In this document: positions 24,180 to 36,414 of the stretch, one piece after another | How positions within the stretch are numbered: position 1 is the first letter of the stretch | Layout of the letters: each line of letters starts with the position of its first letter | Assembly (NCBI RefSeq): GCF_963675165.1 | Contig: NC_087377.1 | Span: 9,503,122 to 9,567,121 of the forward strand | Direction of reading: 5' to 3' | Origin: Halichondria panicea | Lineage: Eukaryota; Porifera; Demospongiae; Suberitida; Halichondriidae | Length of the DNA: 64,000 nt | Notes under the pieces: model-generated | What the model was told of the DNA's origin: nothing | The model's database searches: none | What the model saw: the letters and a program-made list of their open reading frames with translations, nothing else | Program-made: the position numbers and the translations under genes

Positions 24180-24665
24180 AAGAAAAATTAAAGGAGGGAG
24201 CGGGAGCGACAGGCAAGATCATCAGAAACAGCTAAAAAGAGGGAAAGGAGGCTTGCTAGACCCAGAGAAAGATACAGGGCACACAGGAGCAGCAGGAAGT
24301 GAAGGTAACTAACTCAAAGGGTTCTGGCGTTTACCTATTAAACATAAACATTTTGTGTAGAAAATGCACAAGCCAGCAGAAAGTGGCCAAACATTATTAA
24401 ATGTCCATTTACAGAGACTCCAGAGGCCACATAGGCACGCTTGGAACAACACAGGCAGAGGCATACAGACGTGAATCCAGATATGCCTCTATTTGAACAA
24501 TCTACTGTTCAATCCAAGATGCTGAGGATATGTTTATATCTGCAGTCATGTCAATATGTCCATCTATCGATTACCACTTGGGCAATATGGATACACAGGC
24601 CATGTCATCAACCTGCCACAAGATGTGGTGTCATTTGCACAATCTCTTCCAGCATAGTTTGATGC
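24180..24665 (+). pseudogene. Helitron coding remnant
   Basis: Two decayed pieces typical of the N-terminal part of Helitron (RepHel) proteins. At about 24194-24300 one frame reads an Arg/Glu-rich run (RRERERQARSSETAKKRERR) ending in a stop. At about 24560-24660 another frame reads MSIYRLPLGQYGYTGHVINL, then PQDVVSFAQSLP, a recognisable Helitron N-terminal signature. Stops and frame changes separate the pieces, and no Rep or helicase motifs remain. The call is from memory of the family; a protein search of 24500-24660 in all frames would confirm it. Confidence 0.65.
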
Positions 24666-25234
24666 ATTGCTGCACTTGTGTCACCCTAGTAATAAGCACA
24701 TATTTTACTATTAAAGTGGGTGTTTATCAAGTTAACGCATCCTACAGTGGTCTACACATGGTGTCAATAAGTAAACACTAGATCATAATTATGAGTTGAT
24801 AATTCGTCCAATACGCTAACTTTCACTATTTATACAGAGAAATCATTGTTGTACTGGAAGCCACCACTTTCTTCTAAATGAAGACGAGAGGCTATAGTTA
24901 TGACAACTGCAATTCACAATGGGCACCACTAAGGAAACACTTGAAGGCAGGTCTTATCATGTATCTCTTAATCTACTGTACACACAACATTAGGGGTGAT
25001 AAGAGGATATAACTCTCTGACAACCAAGTACCTCTAGAAGTACGGCAAGCCAAGTGAGCAATAATCTGACTGAAATACTTACTATTCATAAACACTACCT
25101 CCAACTAAGGCAATAGACGCACACATGCACTAGAATGGAATTGGCAGCTAGGTGAGAAAGCACATAATTATGACAATGTATTAAGGTCGGAGCAATTCAC
25201 TCAATGGTAACCATAATTATATGTGTGTGCACAC

Positions 25235-25957
25235 GATCAACTTTTATGCATAAAATAATTCTTACCAGAGCAACTTTGTATGAGGTCAACTGTCAGTAGA
25301 TCAACTCTTCTCATAGAATCAACTTCATAATTATGATCAACTGATGGCTAATAAAATATATAATTATAGTCATGCCTCCTATGTATGTTGAAATGGTCAA
25401 AGAATGTCTGGATTCTTCTCTTTTACTGTCCATTAAAATGCTATCCCTCAACATTATATATGGTTGATGGTTCTGGGCTGATGTGATTGAAATAATCCCA
25501 GTGATCCAGGTTGTACTAAGTGCATGAAATAGTTTACTAGCTCATCAATGTTCGGAGCATTCACGGCAAGCCAGGCTATTAACAAATGTCAGTGGAAAAA
25601 ATGCCACAGATGCTCTTATTTTCGTGCAGATCAGTATAAATCTACCCTCAAATTTAACGTTCTTTCCTCTAGACTCTAGAGCTCCTCTGAATTCTTGATG
25701 AATTGAGCCATTGTGAATGAGTGCATGTGCATTGTGCTAAATATTCAATACCTGTCAACCTCTGGCATGGACGCATATGCATGCACGATAGTAATTAGCT
25801 AAAAACAAGAGTCAACACCTTTATTTCTGGATTTCAAGATTGGAGTTGATTTGAGGAGTTAAGTTGATCCTATAAAAAGTTTATTCTATGAGAGTTGATC
25901 TATTGACAGTTGACCTCATGTAAAGTTGATCTGGTAAGTTGTGCATGGGAGTTGATC
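25235..25957. mobile_element. Inverted-repeat element with arrays of GATCAACT motifs at both ends
   Basis: The left arm holds six copies or near copies of GATCAACT at 25235, 25268, 25284, 25299, 25317 and 25335, the last five spaced 15-18 bp. The right arm (25843-25957) holds the inverse AGTTGATC in a similar series. The arms pair over about 60-90 bp, for example GAGGTCAACTGTC paired with GACAGTTGACCTC. Arrays of short subterminal motifs are typical of transposase-binding ends in hAT and CACTA elements. The interior has no recognised gene. Confidence 0.5.
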
Positions 25958-26000
25958 TCGTGTGAGGCAATCCCATGTGTACATGTGTCTCAATTGACAG

Positions 26001-26122
26001 ATAATAGCTGTATATTCAACATCGAAAGTGAAAGTGATTTAGTTGAACCGTTTGTGATAACTGAATCCCCTCAAGAACACATACACAAACATTTACTATC
26101 AAAGATCAGGGACTTACTTTGA
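26001..26122 (+). CDS. Orphan terminal exon candidate
   Basis: After an AATTGACAG acceptor the frame is open for 40 codons with a protein-like composition (including ESDLVEPFVITESPQEHIHK) and ends with TGA at 26120. It starts in phase 1. No upstream exon or family was recognised. The upstream sequence is the GATCAACT element, so this may be chance. Confidence 0.2.
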
Positions 26123-26753
26123 ACAATTGCTATTACTGACACAGCACTCACAAGCACACTTGAACTCAAACTTTTACTCTAACTGATACCTACAAGTGCA
26201 CAGTTGACACTAACTACATGTACAAACACACAATCAAATGCTTTCCTAACAGGCATTCAAGGTACATACCGTACCGTTTCATTAAAACATTGTAAAAATG
26301 CTTTAACGCTATATGCACATTTTATTGCAAAACTGTTTGAATGGCACCACCCAATTTTATTGCAGCAAGAAGTTTGAGAGCATGCTAGGTGAACTATAGC
26401 TGGCTGATCGTACTAGGATTAGCGTAGTTATCACAAATACGGACTACTGCTGGAATATTGTTACGGTAAGGTAAGACAAGTAGAACAGTCTATATAATTA
26501 TTGACTTATGTTTAGACTTATAACCAACTCTTTAGCATTATAGCTTCTGGAGACTTTGTGCTGTCGAGCTGTAGATTTCTCTGAAACGTTGCAACTAGAT
26601 AGGGTGTGGCTATGTTGTACTTTCGCATGCGAAAAACGGTGTGGTAAACAGCACGGTAGCGAAATATTGCTAAAACGGTACGTATCACGCATGCATGTAC
26701 TACGGGAACTTTTATTGACCGCTACGTACACTACAAAAAATAGTACCTTCATA
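26123..26753. other. Intergenic, 3' flank of the FN3 receptor gene
   Basis: No gene seen. It lies downstream of the minus-strand receptor stop codon and would hold its 3' UTR. Confidence 0.4.
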
Positions 26754-29700
26754 CTAAACAAGACCTCCTCCACTCACCCCCTCGCTGGCTGGGGGAACCA
26801 TATCCGGCCCTCCCTTATTTTTGGAGGACCTCTTGGGCTTGTTCACCACGGCACACATAACTCTGGAGGCAGCGGTCTCGTGCTCAATCGTGCAGGGGTC
26901 CTGGGTGGGGATTGGTAGTGTATGCTAAATAGCAGTAGGGAGTAATAACCAAAGCAGTAGGTTCACAAAGCGACACTAGTTGTAAGAAGGTACATGTACA
27001 AGGTAGTTAACTTGCACCCTACATTACGAAAACCTTGGAGTATCTATATGTGTGTATGATGCAACAAGTACTTTACACATACCTGATACACAGCTTCTGG
27101 TGGAGTTGGCTTTGGTTTTGTGTTTTTCTTGCCGTTTTTATCGACCATGGCGTACTGGTCCTCAGTGCCTGGAGCTGCCTGGTGCTCAATGGATTTGGGG
27201 TCAGCGTACAAGGAGTCAGGTGGTGGGGGAGATGAGTTATGCCTGAATGAGAAAATTGCCATGGTATTAGAAATGAGTGTACATATATGCATGCATCTTT
27301 GTACACGTGTATACAATTGTGACAGATAAATTATTGGGTTATAAATTACTTCCAGTTTAAAAAAGCACAATAAATGAAAGCACCACAGGTGCTGATGCCG
27401 CGGTGAAAAGCTAGCTGCAATAATGCTAATGCTTTTGCTATTGCATGCAGGGCAGGAATGGTACAAGATAGTGGGAAACAATCGATCCTGATCGTTGCTG
27501 AGAAGATTACAAAAAAGTCCCATAAATAATGGCTGCTGCATTCAGTGGAGCTTTGCAGCTCTTTCGCAGCTACCAATAGGTAGCGTACTAGTGCAGAGCT
27601 ACTTTTAAGTTGAATAGCTAAGTTATGTCAACAGATTTTGCTACACACGAGTCTGAAGAGACTGCAATGCCCTTCAAAGTAAGCACAACTAGCCATAATT
27701 CGAAAACAAGCATTATTTTGCAAATCTACAAATAAAATCCATGACTAGAAGCCTATAGAAGCTCTTACTTGCAACTTCATTTATCACTGGGCAGAACAGT
27801 CTACACAGCCAGACACACACACAAACACACTACAATGCACACCGAGGCACAATTATGGCTTTCACTTACGTAAGTTCGTGCTTCCTTGCGTTTTCAGATT
27901 TGAACGATCTCACTGACCAATCTTTAGATGCAGAAAGATTATGTTTATAAACTTGAGCAAATTGGTTTATGCTGGTTAAAAAAATCCTGAGCACTACCCA
28001 TTACCTTTAGATCTGTTTTTGTACTTGTAAGCACCGAAGCCTCCAGCTAGGCTAAGAACAGCAACCACTAGCAGTACACAGACTACAATAACCACGGTTA
28101 CACAAACTGTGCCACATGCTGAGGAGAGACAAATTTAATAAATAGACACATATAGAGTACATGTGGTAGAAGGTATATAGCTACCTGGAACCGTGAAGGA
28201 TCCAGTTACCGGCAGACCAATAGTGGTAGTACTAGTATTATCATTCCTGAGTACCACCCTGATGTCGTAAGTGTACATTGTTCCAGAGGTCAGACTATCG
28301 AAATCACCATGTACTGAGATGATGTAGGGTAGTTTGCCAACACAGCACTACCATGAGGGGGATCAATAGCTGCGAGTATGGACAGGGAGTCAAGACTCAT
28401 GGGGGGAGAGGGAGATACACTGACCACTATTGAGACAGAACTATCACCAACAGATAGCTGTGGATTGGTGAGCAGTTGCACCGGAACTGTAGAGACAATA
28501 CAAAATGGATAAATTAGGCACATAAAGCTTTCTCTCACCTCTGATAGTGTCATCTGTACGATTCATGCACTCGTTGTTGATAAACACCACACAGATAGTG
28601 TACCTGTCACCAGACTGAGCTCCTGGTATTGACTGGGTCATCGATGAACCAGTTGCACTAAACTGAGGGTTACACACACCCTCCCCGATCTTACTGAACC
28701 CAAACATTCTCAATGGAACTGCTTCTAAAGAGATATCCTATACATACATATATACAAGAATGATTCTTGATGAAATATTAAACAACCTGTTACATGTACC
28801 TGCCAGTTGATGTTAATCACCACATTATCTGACTGGAGAGTGAAAAAGACTGATACTACAGGAGCAGCAAAATCTGTAAAGTATAGACACATGTAGGATC
28901 GAGTTAAAACCTTTTAGAGGCACAAAACTATGTACCTGGGTGCTCAAATATCACATTCTGCAAACTGGTACCCACAGTGAGACGACCAGATGGTGTATTG
29001 GGCGTCACTGTTAGAGTTTGACTTTGACAGAAAGGGAAGTTGTGTAGATTTGACACCAGGACTGAAGTGCTAGAACCGACTGTACTATCTTCTCCTTCAG
29101 TCCAGGATATGATATAGCCAGAGTTGCAGCCATCTGAAGCAGTGTTTGCCGGCTGTGTCCAAGACAAAGTACATGTAGTTCTGTTGGCTTTCACATTTGT
29201 AACCGCTTCCAAACCTGCACAAGAAAACTACTTATCTCAACAGCCACTACCGTATACCATATTCCGATATTATTTGCAAATGACAGTGTACAAGCCTGGT
29301 TGTGTCTAACTATGGCGAATTGTATGCACCTGCTTTTCCTTTTTTCGTTTGCGACCTATGCAATTATGTGGAAACCTCTCCATTTGCAATCTATTCGAAA
29401 CCAGGTATAATTATGGTAGTAGCAAAACATTCAGCAACCTGATTATCAGAACGGGGTTCACATAAATCCTCAAACAACACTTAATACTGTCTCCTATAGC
29501 ATTATTGTTTTGCAGGCACGTATATATGTATCTACTTGCTGTATCTACTCGCTATAATGTTGGGCGATGAATAGTCCCTAGGATGCTAGGCTTCTAAATC
29601 ACTCATATACTTACTTATCATTTGTGGTGTACTTCTTCCCCCTTGTACGCCTGAGGGAGCTTGAACAAAGCCGACAACAGAGTAGCGGTTCCCACACAAG

Positions 29701-30476
29701 TCCAGACCAGTCACACTAATGGAAGGAGAAAAGCTGCTTATAATAGCGGGTGAGTCGCTGCTGCCTATCTCAGTGATCACCACAAAGTACAGTGATATAC
29801 AGCGACTGTCTCCGCCTGTTAAAGTCACTGTCACAGCTGTCAAAGAGTCCTGACTCACAGACACAGCCTGAGTAGGATCTGCAGGGTGATACAAAAGAGG
29901 AGTCAGCCAAGCATGTCTGATTATCAGCTAACTCATACCTACCTGGAATCAATAGCATAGAGTTCACAGCAGCATTGGACCCACTTCTACAGACAACAGT
30001 TAATCCACTGAGAGATGGTTGGGCACTGAAAGACAGTGATGAGTCAACATTCACTACAGTGCTACCAACGTCAATGGTTGTGACTACATTGGTGATAGTC
30101 ACATTCAGTTCTCTACAAGACGAGGATTCACCAATACTGTTATTGTTAATATCTTGAAAAGAGATCCCATTGAGGGGACACCGTCCATTAAAAGCCGTCC
30201 CATCCCAAACGGTTGGTGTTACAGTTGAACAGTTGATAGTTGCAGGACCAGGACAGTACAGAACCGGTTGCTGAGCTGAAGAGTGCATGGAGAAATATTC
30301 ATGTGGATGATGCTACTTTAAGTACTAAAAACCAGCAAAACTAGCACAGTAAAGCGTTTTGATCTAGCAAGAAGGGAATTACATATATGCACTGAGAGCT
30401 CAATCTTTAAATAAGAACTTTTACCCGATGTCCAGCTTAAGAGCGCAACTAAAAATAAAACAAATCTTGTGTCCAT
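26754..30476 (-). CDS. FN3-domain type I membrane receptor with tyrosine-bearing cytoplasmic tail, copy 1
   Basis: Eleven exons fit by splice sites and phase: 30476-30425, 30275-29943, 29878-29615, 29214-28936, 28873-28787, 28724-28539, 28486-28185, 28118-28005, 27921-27870, 27242-27083 and 26900-26754, giving about 658 residues. The product starts with a signal peptide (MDTRFVLFLVALLSW). A Cys-rich, probably Ig-like domain follows, then three or four FN3-type domains (clearest in exons 4 and 5-6), a transmembrane helix in exon 8 (TVVIVVCVLLVVAVLSLAGG), and a tail with tyrosines in LYADPK, QYAMVDK and AVYQ. Extracellular exons are phase 1-1, normal for modular receptors. Exon 7 is 1 nt out of phase with copy 2 near 28300, shifting the frame before the membrane helix; this may be a real lesion or an assembly error. 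Surface recognition or adhesion is inferred. The ligand is unknown. Confidence 0.75.
27671..27768. repeat. Dispersed repeat inside receptor intron 9
   Basis: CCTTCAAA, ACTAGCCATAA and GCCTATAGAAGCT blocks in the same order recur at 48965-49074. It is a dispersed non-coding repeat of unknown type. Confidence 0.45.
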
Positions 30477-30687
30477 TATTTAGACAACTCTGGTCACAGC
30501 TTCACAGCTAGCTTGAAATGAAGTCAATACCTAATAAGTAATTTATCTTTCTTTAAATAAAGGGTATCTCCCTATGCCATGTGTAGGGTCGTACACATTA
30601 CTGGTGCATCATAATTGTAATAATACTACTCTCAATTATGGAGACCTAAGACATTGTACTTGTTTCGAAAGTGAACTTGTATTCGCT

Positions 30688-30862
30688 CAAACAGCTTGTT
30701 GTCTCCACACACACACACACAAACCAATCACTCTACACCTGCTGCGCACACACAGAGTAATAATGTTCACTACATTTATGGCTCATATTTCACGGTACTG
30801 AAGCACGATGGCGTCAACACATCACGTGTTGTATTTCCGCATTCCCTTTGATCTGCCCACAC
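30688..30862 (-). promoter_or_regulatory. Upstream segment of the FN3 receptor shared with 48125-48300
   Basis: On the minus strand, about 210-390 bp upstream of the receptor ATG. It carries GATCAAAGGGAATGCG, TACAACACGTGATGTGTTGACG, CAGTACCGTG and a CA/TG repeat followed by AGCTGTTTGAGC. The same blocks occur in order on the plus strand at 48125-48300. The conserved position before a gene suggests a promoter element, but a repeat is possible. Confidence 0.4.
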
Positions 30863-32638
30863 AGTACAAACTCTTGTAATACAATCATGTACTCACTGCA
30901 TATTGGTAAAGGTCAGTTTAGAAAATACTGCACTTTACGCACTATGCACATCATTTGAATATGGCAAGACTTGGGTAATGGAAGATAGGCATATTATATT
31001 TTCTCCTGTATACAAATATACAAATGAACACAGACATGCCTTCACACGGCACCTCCATAGGAGGCTTGCCCATCACAACTACAAACATGGGAAGCCAACA
31101 AACAGACAAGTAATTTATATTACCTGGCATTGTAACGCAATTAAACATTGCTACAGACTACAGTAACTATATAATTATAGCCTCATACGGGGGTATGTTA
31201 AACGTCCTATATATTTAAGGGATCTACAGGAATAAAATGTGACCTGGTTCCTATGACATACCTACGTGTGCTACTGAAATGACAAAATAGTAAAATGTAA
31301 AACTGCAGGCCACCGATAAGCTTATATGAAGAACCATCACTTTCAGAAGAGCTAACACCATGGCCGGGTGAGGGCCCCCTAACTCTACAATCTGTGCTAA
31401 GCACATACCCTCCTCTAAAGGAAGCGGATGAGATAGAGAGCAGATCTTATGATGTTATACAATACAATTCATGCAGATCGTCAAAGAGTGTGAAGGAGCT
31501 ACTATAATTATATAAAAGAGAAGTATACGAAAATATGGGAGACAGAATATGCCCTAAAATCATAAACGTGGCCAAGTATGACACTGAGTTGTCCAGCTAT
31601 GATGCAAGCTACGCTACAGGTGAGAATTAATGTACTAAATTATTTGTATTTTATCCTCGTAATTATTATTCTTATAAGCTGAGAACAATAGTACAGGGTT
31701 CTGCCCAGGAATTTTGAGAGGTGGTTAAAAATGATGGGGGAAAATTCGCCCACGCAGGGGGTGTGTACGGGAAGGGAGACACAAATTTGAACATGCATGC
31801 GTTGTAAGCCATGTAAGTATACAACTGAAATAATTATATATTGTTGTACTTGCATCAGTACAGTATGGTGCTATACTAAAATTTCTTCATCACAGGGTCA
31901 TAATCAGTACTTGGAAGTGTTAACTGCACCCAGTTGCTCACTCTCTAGCTAGTCTTTTCCTTAGCAGGTGGTCCAACTCCCTGTTTTAAGGCAGAGTATA
32001 GCTAGCTAGCTAGCTAGCTGCAGTACTCCTTGAACTCAACAAAGCCATGCTGCAGCTTCAATTAATTGTTCTGGTCATGCGCAGTAGAGTTCAATTCATA
32101 GTTAGCTCTATATAAGGCACATCAAGACAGTAAAACTGGTAAGCGAAGACTAGCAGCTAGCTAGATGACTGGACTAGCCAGTACTTGTAGAAAGTAAAGC
32201 AGTGGTCGGAAAGGCTAAGCGGTGGTCGGAAAATATCTAGTGGTGGTCGCAGCTTACCTAAACGACCACTGTAGGCAGAACCCTGATAGTATGCTGGCAA
32301 TCTGGTACCTATTATATATAAATACTAGAGTAAGTAACCTATCTTCGCCAGACACCTATAATCGGCGGCTATTGCACGAAGCACAAGACAATTTTGCACA
32401 AAACTAACTACATGGATCTACAGATGGGTAAGAAAGTAACAGCTCCCCAAAATTTGGAAAGAATAACTTGCTTGCGGACGGAATGGTGGTCATGAGAAAT
32501 AAGCTGCCGAATGTATCGATAATCGTCAGTGAGACATTTATCTCCGTCTTTGCACGCTTACCAAGCACTGAAACTACCAACACTAAACAATGCTTCTTGG
32601 CACAACTCTAACTAGTGAGCACTACTTGCAGGCAAAGC
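30863..32638. other. Intergenic region between the receptor copies
   Basis: 31455-31700 is duplicated at 36500-36770 as part of the receptor tandem duplication. A TAGC simple repeat lies at 31995-32020. A TATATAAAAG at 31509-31518 precedes a short open stretch from ATG 31535 to a GTGAGA donor at 31620, not convincing as a gene. No other gene seen. Confidence 0.4.
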
Positions 32639-32854
32639 AGCGTTAGCTGCAGATCGAGCCCCACCCAGCTAGGCATGACGAAAATTTTGCAAAAAATAGT
32701 GCTGATTCAGCAATAATTGTGCACATATCTTCAGGGCGGCCTGAAATCGAGGTAATCCAAGTTTAATTTGCCACAATTATTGCTGAATCAGCATTATTTT
32801 TTGCAAAATTTTCGTCATGCCTAGCTGGGTGGGGCTCGATCTGCAGCTAACGCT
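32639..32854. mobile_element. 216-bp near-perfect palindromic MITE
   Basis: Arms of about 80 bp, beginning AGCGTTAGCTGCAGATCGAG and ending with its exact inverse, surround a short core with a GGCCTGAAATCGAGG piece of another repeat. The near-identity of the arms indicates recent origin. No coding capacity. Confidence 0.7.
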
Positions 32855-32876
32855 GAAATAGATTTTGTTATTACCT

Positions 32877-33093
32877 TCTATGCATTCAACATGGAATATA
32901 CTGAAGAGTGCTCCAATTTCCAAGAACAGGCTCCTGGCAGCAGTAGGTGTCTAACTAACTATAAACTCAAGCAACTAAACTCACACCTGTAGATAATTAT
33001 GTACCATGTGCTCTTGTTCCTGCAATTATTGTTTATGATGTCATCTAGTAATTATTATATGCCTGGCTGGGCCCAGGCAATCAATATGGATTG
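32877..33093. repeat. 217-bp duplicated block, copy 1
   Basis: Practically identical to 37577-37793 by eye, from TTCTATGCATTCAACATGG to CAATATGGATTG. This is the outer end of the receptor-region duplication and the most similar part of it. Confidence 0.8.
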
Positions 33094-33502
33094 TAGTCTC
33101 GCGAGCAGACTTGTCCTAGAGGGAACGTCTGGTAACTATTGCAGCAATTCCATGGCACTGAGGAATGTAGTCATGTGCAAGATATTTGTTAATTAACCAA
33201 ATTCACATGTAGACAAATATTTTCATATGCAGCTAGCTAGCTCTTGCTTGGTCTGAGCTCCTTTTGTAACCAAGTTCCTTCGCAACCAGGTATGGTTCAA
33301 CACTAAAATTAGCCTTTGCTAGAGTAATAATCCTTCTTTTCGCGTTCATTTTATGCTATAATAGGAAAATATACGGGGTGTTACCCGCCCACTATGACGT
33401 GGACAAATCTGATTGGCACTGCCAACATTCTGGCAGTGGTCCACGGAATTGCTGCAATAGTTACCAGACGTTCCCTCCCTCCCACGTCTGCTCGCGAGAC
33501 TA
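33094..33502. mobile_element. 409-bp MITE with TAGTCTCGCGAGCAGAC ends and 9-bp target duplication
   Basis: Inverted ends TAGTCTCGCGAGCAGAC and GTCTGCTCGCGAGACTA pair over about 65 bp including AACGTCTGGTAACTATTGC. The flanks are TATGGATTG at 33085-33093 and 33503-33511, an exact 9-bp duplication pointing to a MULE-type transposase. The equivalent site in the duplicated block at 37793 is empty. Confidence 0.8.
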
Positions 33503-34091
33503 TATGGATTGGTTTTGTCTCAAAACTAATAAACAGTCGATGTTTAGCAACCAGATCAATGTTTAGCAAAGCTACCAGATCGCACAATGTGCAGATATTA
33601 GGGTGTGGTTTCTTGTGATGCGCCTTAATTAGAATTATGCTAGCTGGAAATGAATGCCACCCCTACTAATCATGGCATACACTTATATAGTATAAATAGT
33701 CCACAGTCGAATGTTCTTGAAACATAATATTAAATATAAGTATTAGTTACTATAATTATATAGTCATAATTGTATGTATCTATTGACGAGTGGCACGTCA
33801 GCATAATTTCAACAGTTCTTGAGTCGATCTAGTTTACCAAATAATTACATACCGGTAAAGATGGCAATGCACATTGAAGATTAACAACAACATACGCACA
33901 TGTACATAGGATGGTGAACAAACCGGAAAAATCAAATTGCAAACTAGCAATTGAAAGTCAATCATCATTATAACATTCAACACAATTAACACTCTGTGTT
34001 AATAATTTGTTATGCTGGTCGTATCAAGTAATTTAGGCTGACCTTATACATTATTCTGGCTGACTGACTCACTGTTTGAAAGTACATGTAA

Positions 34092-36414
34092 TTAACTGAA
34101 GTGTATATGGCCATAATAAGCTAGATTTCCCTGAGTGTGAGGTTCTGGTTTAATATCTTCGTATATCACAGGTGGTTGTCTCATTTCAGTTTCAGTTTGC
34201 AGAGTTATCTTCTCAGACCTCCTGCACTTGTTCACTGCCAGTACAATGAAAACACTGATGGCGAGAACTAGGGTCAAAAAGAACGTCACAGATACTGAAA
34301 GGGCTATTTCAGCTTCTCGGGATATGCCTATAAAGGAGGGAGGTATATGATTTATAAGCCAAACTGTAATAGTGAGTTTGTACCTAGAACAGTGAAGGAT
34401 CCAGTCACCGGCAGACCAATAGTGGTGGTAGAATCATTCCTGAGTATCACCTTTATGTCGTAAATGTAGAGTGTTCCAGGGGTCAGACCATCAAACATCA
34501 CCGTGTACTGTTGAGATGATGTGGGGTAGTTTGCCAACACAGCACTAGCATGAGGGGGATCAATAGCTGCGAGTATGGACAGGGAGTCAAGACTCATAGG
34601 GGGAGAGGGAGATACACTGACCACTATTGAGACAGAACTATCACCAACACATAGCTGTGGATTGACAAGCAGTTGCACCGGAACTGTAGAGATATACAAA
34701 ATGGATAAATTAGGCACACAAAGCTTTCTCTCACCTCTGACAGTGTCATCTGTACGATTCATGCACTCGTTGTTGATAAACACCACACAGACAGTGTACC
34801 TGTCACCAGACTGAGCTCCTGGTATTGACTGGGTCACCGATGAACCAGTTGCACTAAACCGAGGGTTACACACACCCTCCCCGATCTTACTGAACCCAAA
34901 CATTCTCAATGGAACTGCCTCTAAAGAGATATCCTATACATATATACAAGAATGATTCTTGATGAAATATTAAACAACCTGTTACATGTACCTGCCAGTT
35001 GATGTTAATCACCACATTATCTGACTGGAGAGTGAAAAATCGAGTTAAAACCTTTTAGAGGCACAAAACTATGTACCTGGGTGCTCAAATATCACATTCT
35101 GCAAACTGGTACCCACAGTGAGACGACCAGATGGTGTATTGGGCGTCACCGTTAGAGTTTGACTTTGACAGAAAGGGAAGTTGTGTAGATTTGACACCAG
35201 GACTGAAGTGCTAGAACCGACCGTACTATCTTCTCCTTCAGTCCAGGAGATGATATAGCCTGAGTTGCAGCCATCTGAAGCAGTGTTTGCCAGCTGTGTC
35301 CAAGACAAAGTAGTTGTGTTGGCTTTCACATTTGTAACCGCTTCCAAACCTGCACAAGAAAACTACTTATCTCAACAGCCACTACCGTATACCATATTCC
35401 GATAATATTTGCGAATGACAGTGTACAAGCCTGGTTGAGTCTAACTATGGCGAATTGTTTGCACTTGCTTTTTCTTTTTTCGTTTGCGACCTATGCAATT
35501 ATGTGGAAACCTCTCCATTTGCAATCTATTCGAAACCAGGTATAATTATGGTAGTAGCAAAACATTCAGAAACCTGATTCTCAGAACGGGGTTCACATAA
35601 ATTCTCAAACAACACTTAATACTGTCTCCTTATAGCATTATTTTTTTGCAGGTATATATATATGTATCTACTTGCTGTATCTACTCGCTATAATTTGGGC
35701 GATGAATAGTCCCTAGGAGGCTAGGCTTCTAAATCACTCATATACTTACTTATCATTTGTGGTGTACTTCTTCCCCCTTGTACGCCTGAAAGAGCTTGAA
35801 CAAAGCCGACAACAAAGTAGCAGTTCCTACACAGGTCCAGACCAGTCACACCAATGGAGGGAGAAGAGCTGCTCATGATAATGGGTGAGTCGCTGCTGCC
35901 CATCTGAGTGACTTCCACAAAGTACAGTGAAATACAGCGACTGTCTCCACCCGTTAAAGTCACTGTCACAGCTGTCAGAGAGTCCTGGCTCACAGACACA
36001 GCCTGAGTAGGATCTGCAGGGTGGTACATAGGAGTCAGCCAAGCATGTCTGATTATCAGCCAACTCATATACCTACCAGGAATCAATAGCATAGAGTTCA
36101 CAGCAGCATTGGGCCCACTTCTACAGACAACAGTTAATCCACTGGGAGATGAGATGGTTGGGCACTGAAAGACAGTGATGAGTCAACAGTTACTACAGTG
36201 CTACCCACATCAATGGTTGTGACTACATTGGTGATAGTCACATTCAGTTCTCCACAGGAGGAGGATTCACCAATACTGTCATCGTTAATAGTTTGAAAAC
36301 CGATCCCATTGAGGGGACACTGTCCATTAAAAGCTGTCCCATCCCAAACGGTTGGTGTTACAGTTGAACAGCGGATAGTTGCAGGACCAGGACAGTACAG
36401 AACCGGTTGCTGAG
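34092..36414 (-). pseudogene. FN3-domain membrane receptor, copy 2 (5'-truncated, different tail)
   Basis: Tandem paralogue of the 26754-30476 gene. Matching exons: 36414-36077, 36013-35750, 35349-35077, 34920-34735 and 34683-34384. The final exon 34327-34092 is unrelated to copy 1; it encodes a membrane helix (FFLTLVLAISVFIVLAV), a basic stop-transfer segment and a short tail (VIYEDIKPEPHTQGNLAYYG). Lesions: no signal-peptide exon (upstream homology breaks at about 36500 and resumes with sequence equivalent to 31455); a 5-nt insertion near 36150 shifting the frame of the first domain; and a 54-bp deletion near 35040 removing the splice acceptor and start of exon 5. Skipping exon 5 keeps the frame because its neighbours are phase 1. 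Probably a pseudogene or a donor of parts; exons 6-8 are undamaged. Confidence 0.75.

Noticed and set aside
31535..31619. Plus-strand ATG frame with a GTGAGA donor after a TATATAAAAG box
   Set aside because: The ATG is only about 17 bp past the TATA box, too close for a leader, and the duplicate at 36590 has a 2-bp deletion and a destroyed donor.
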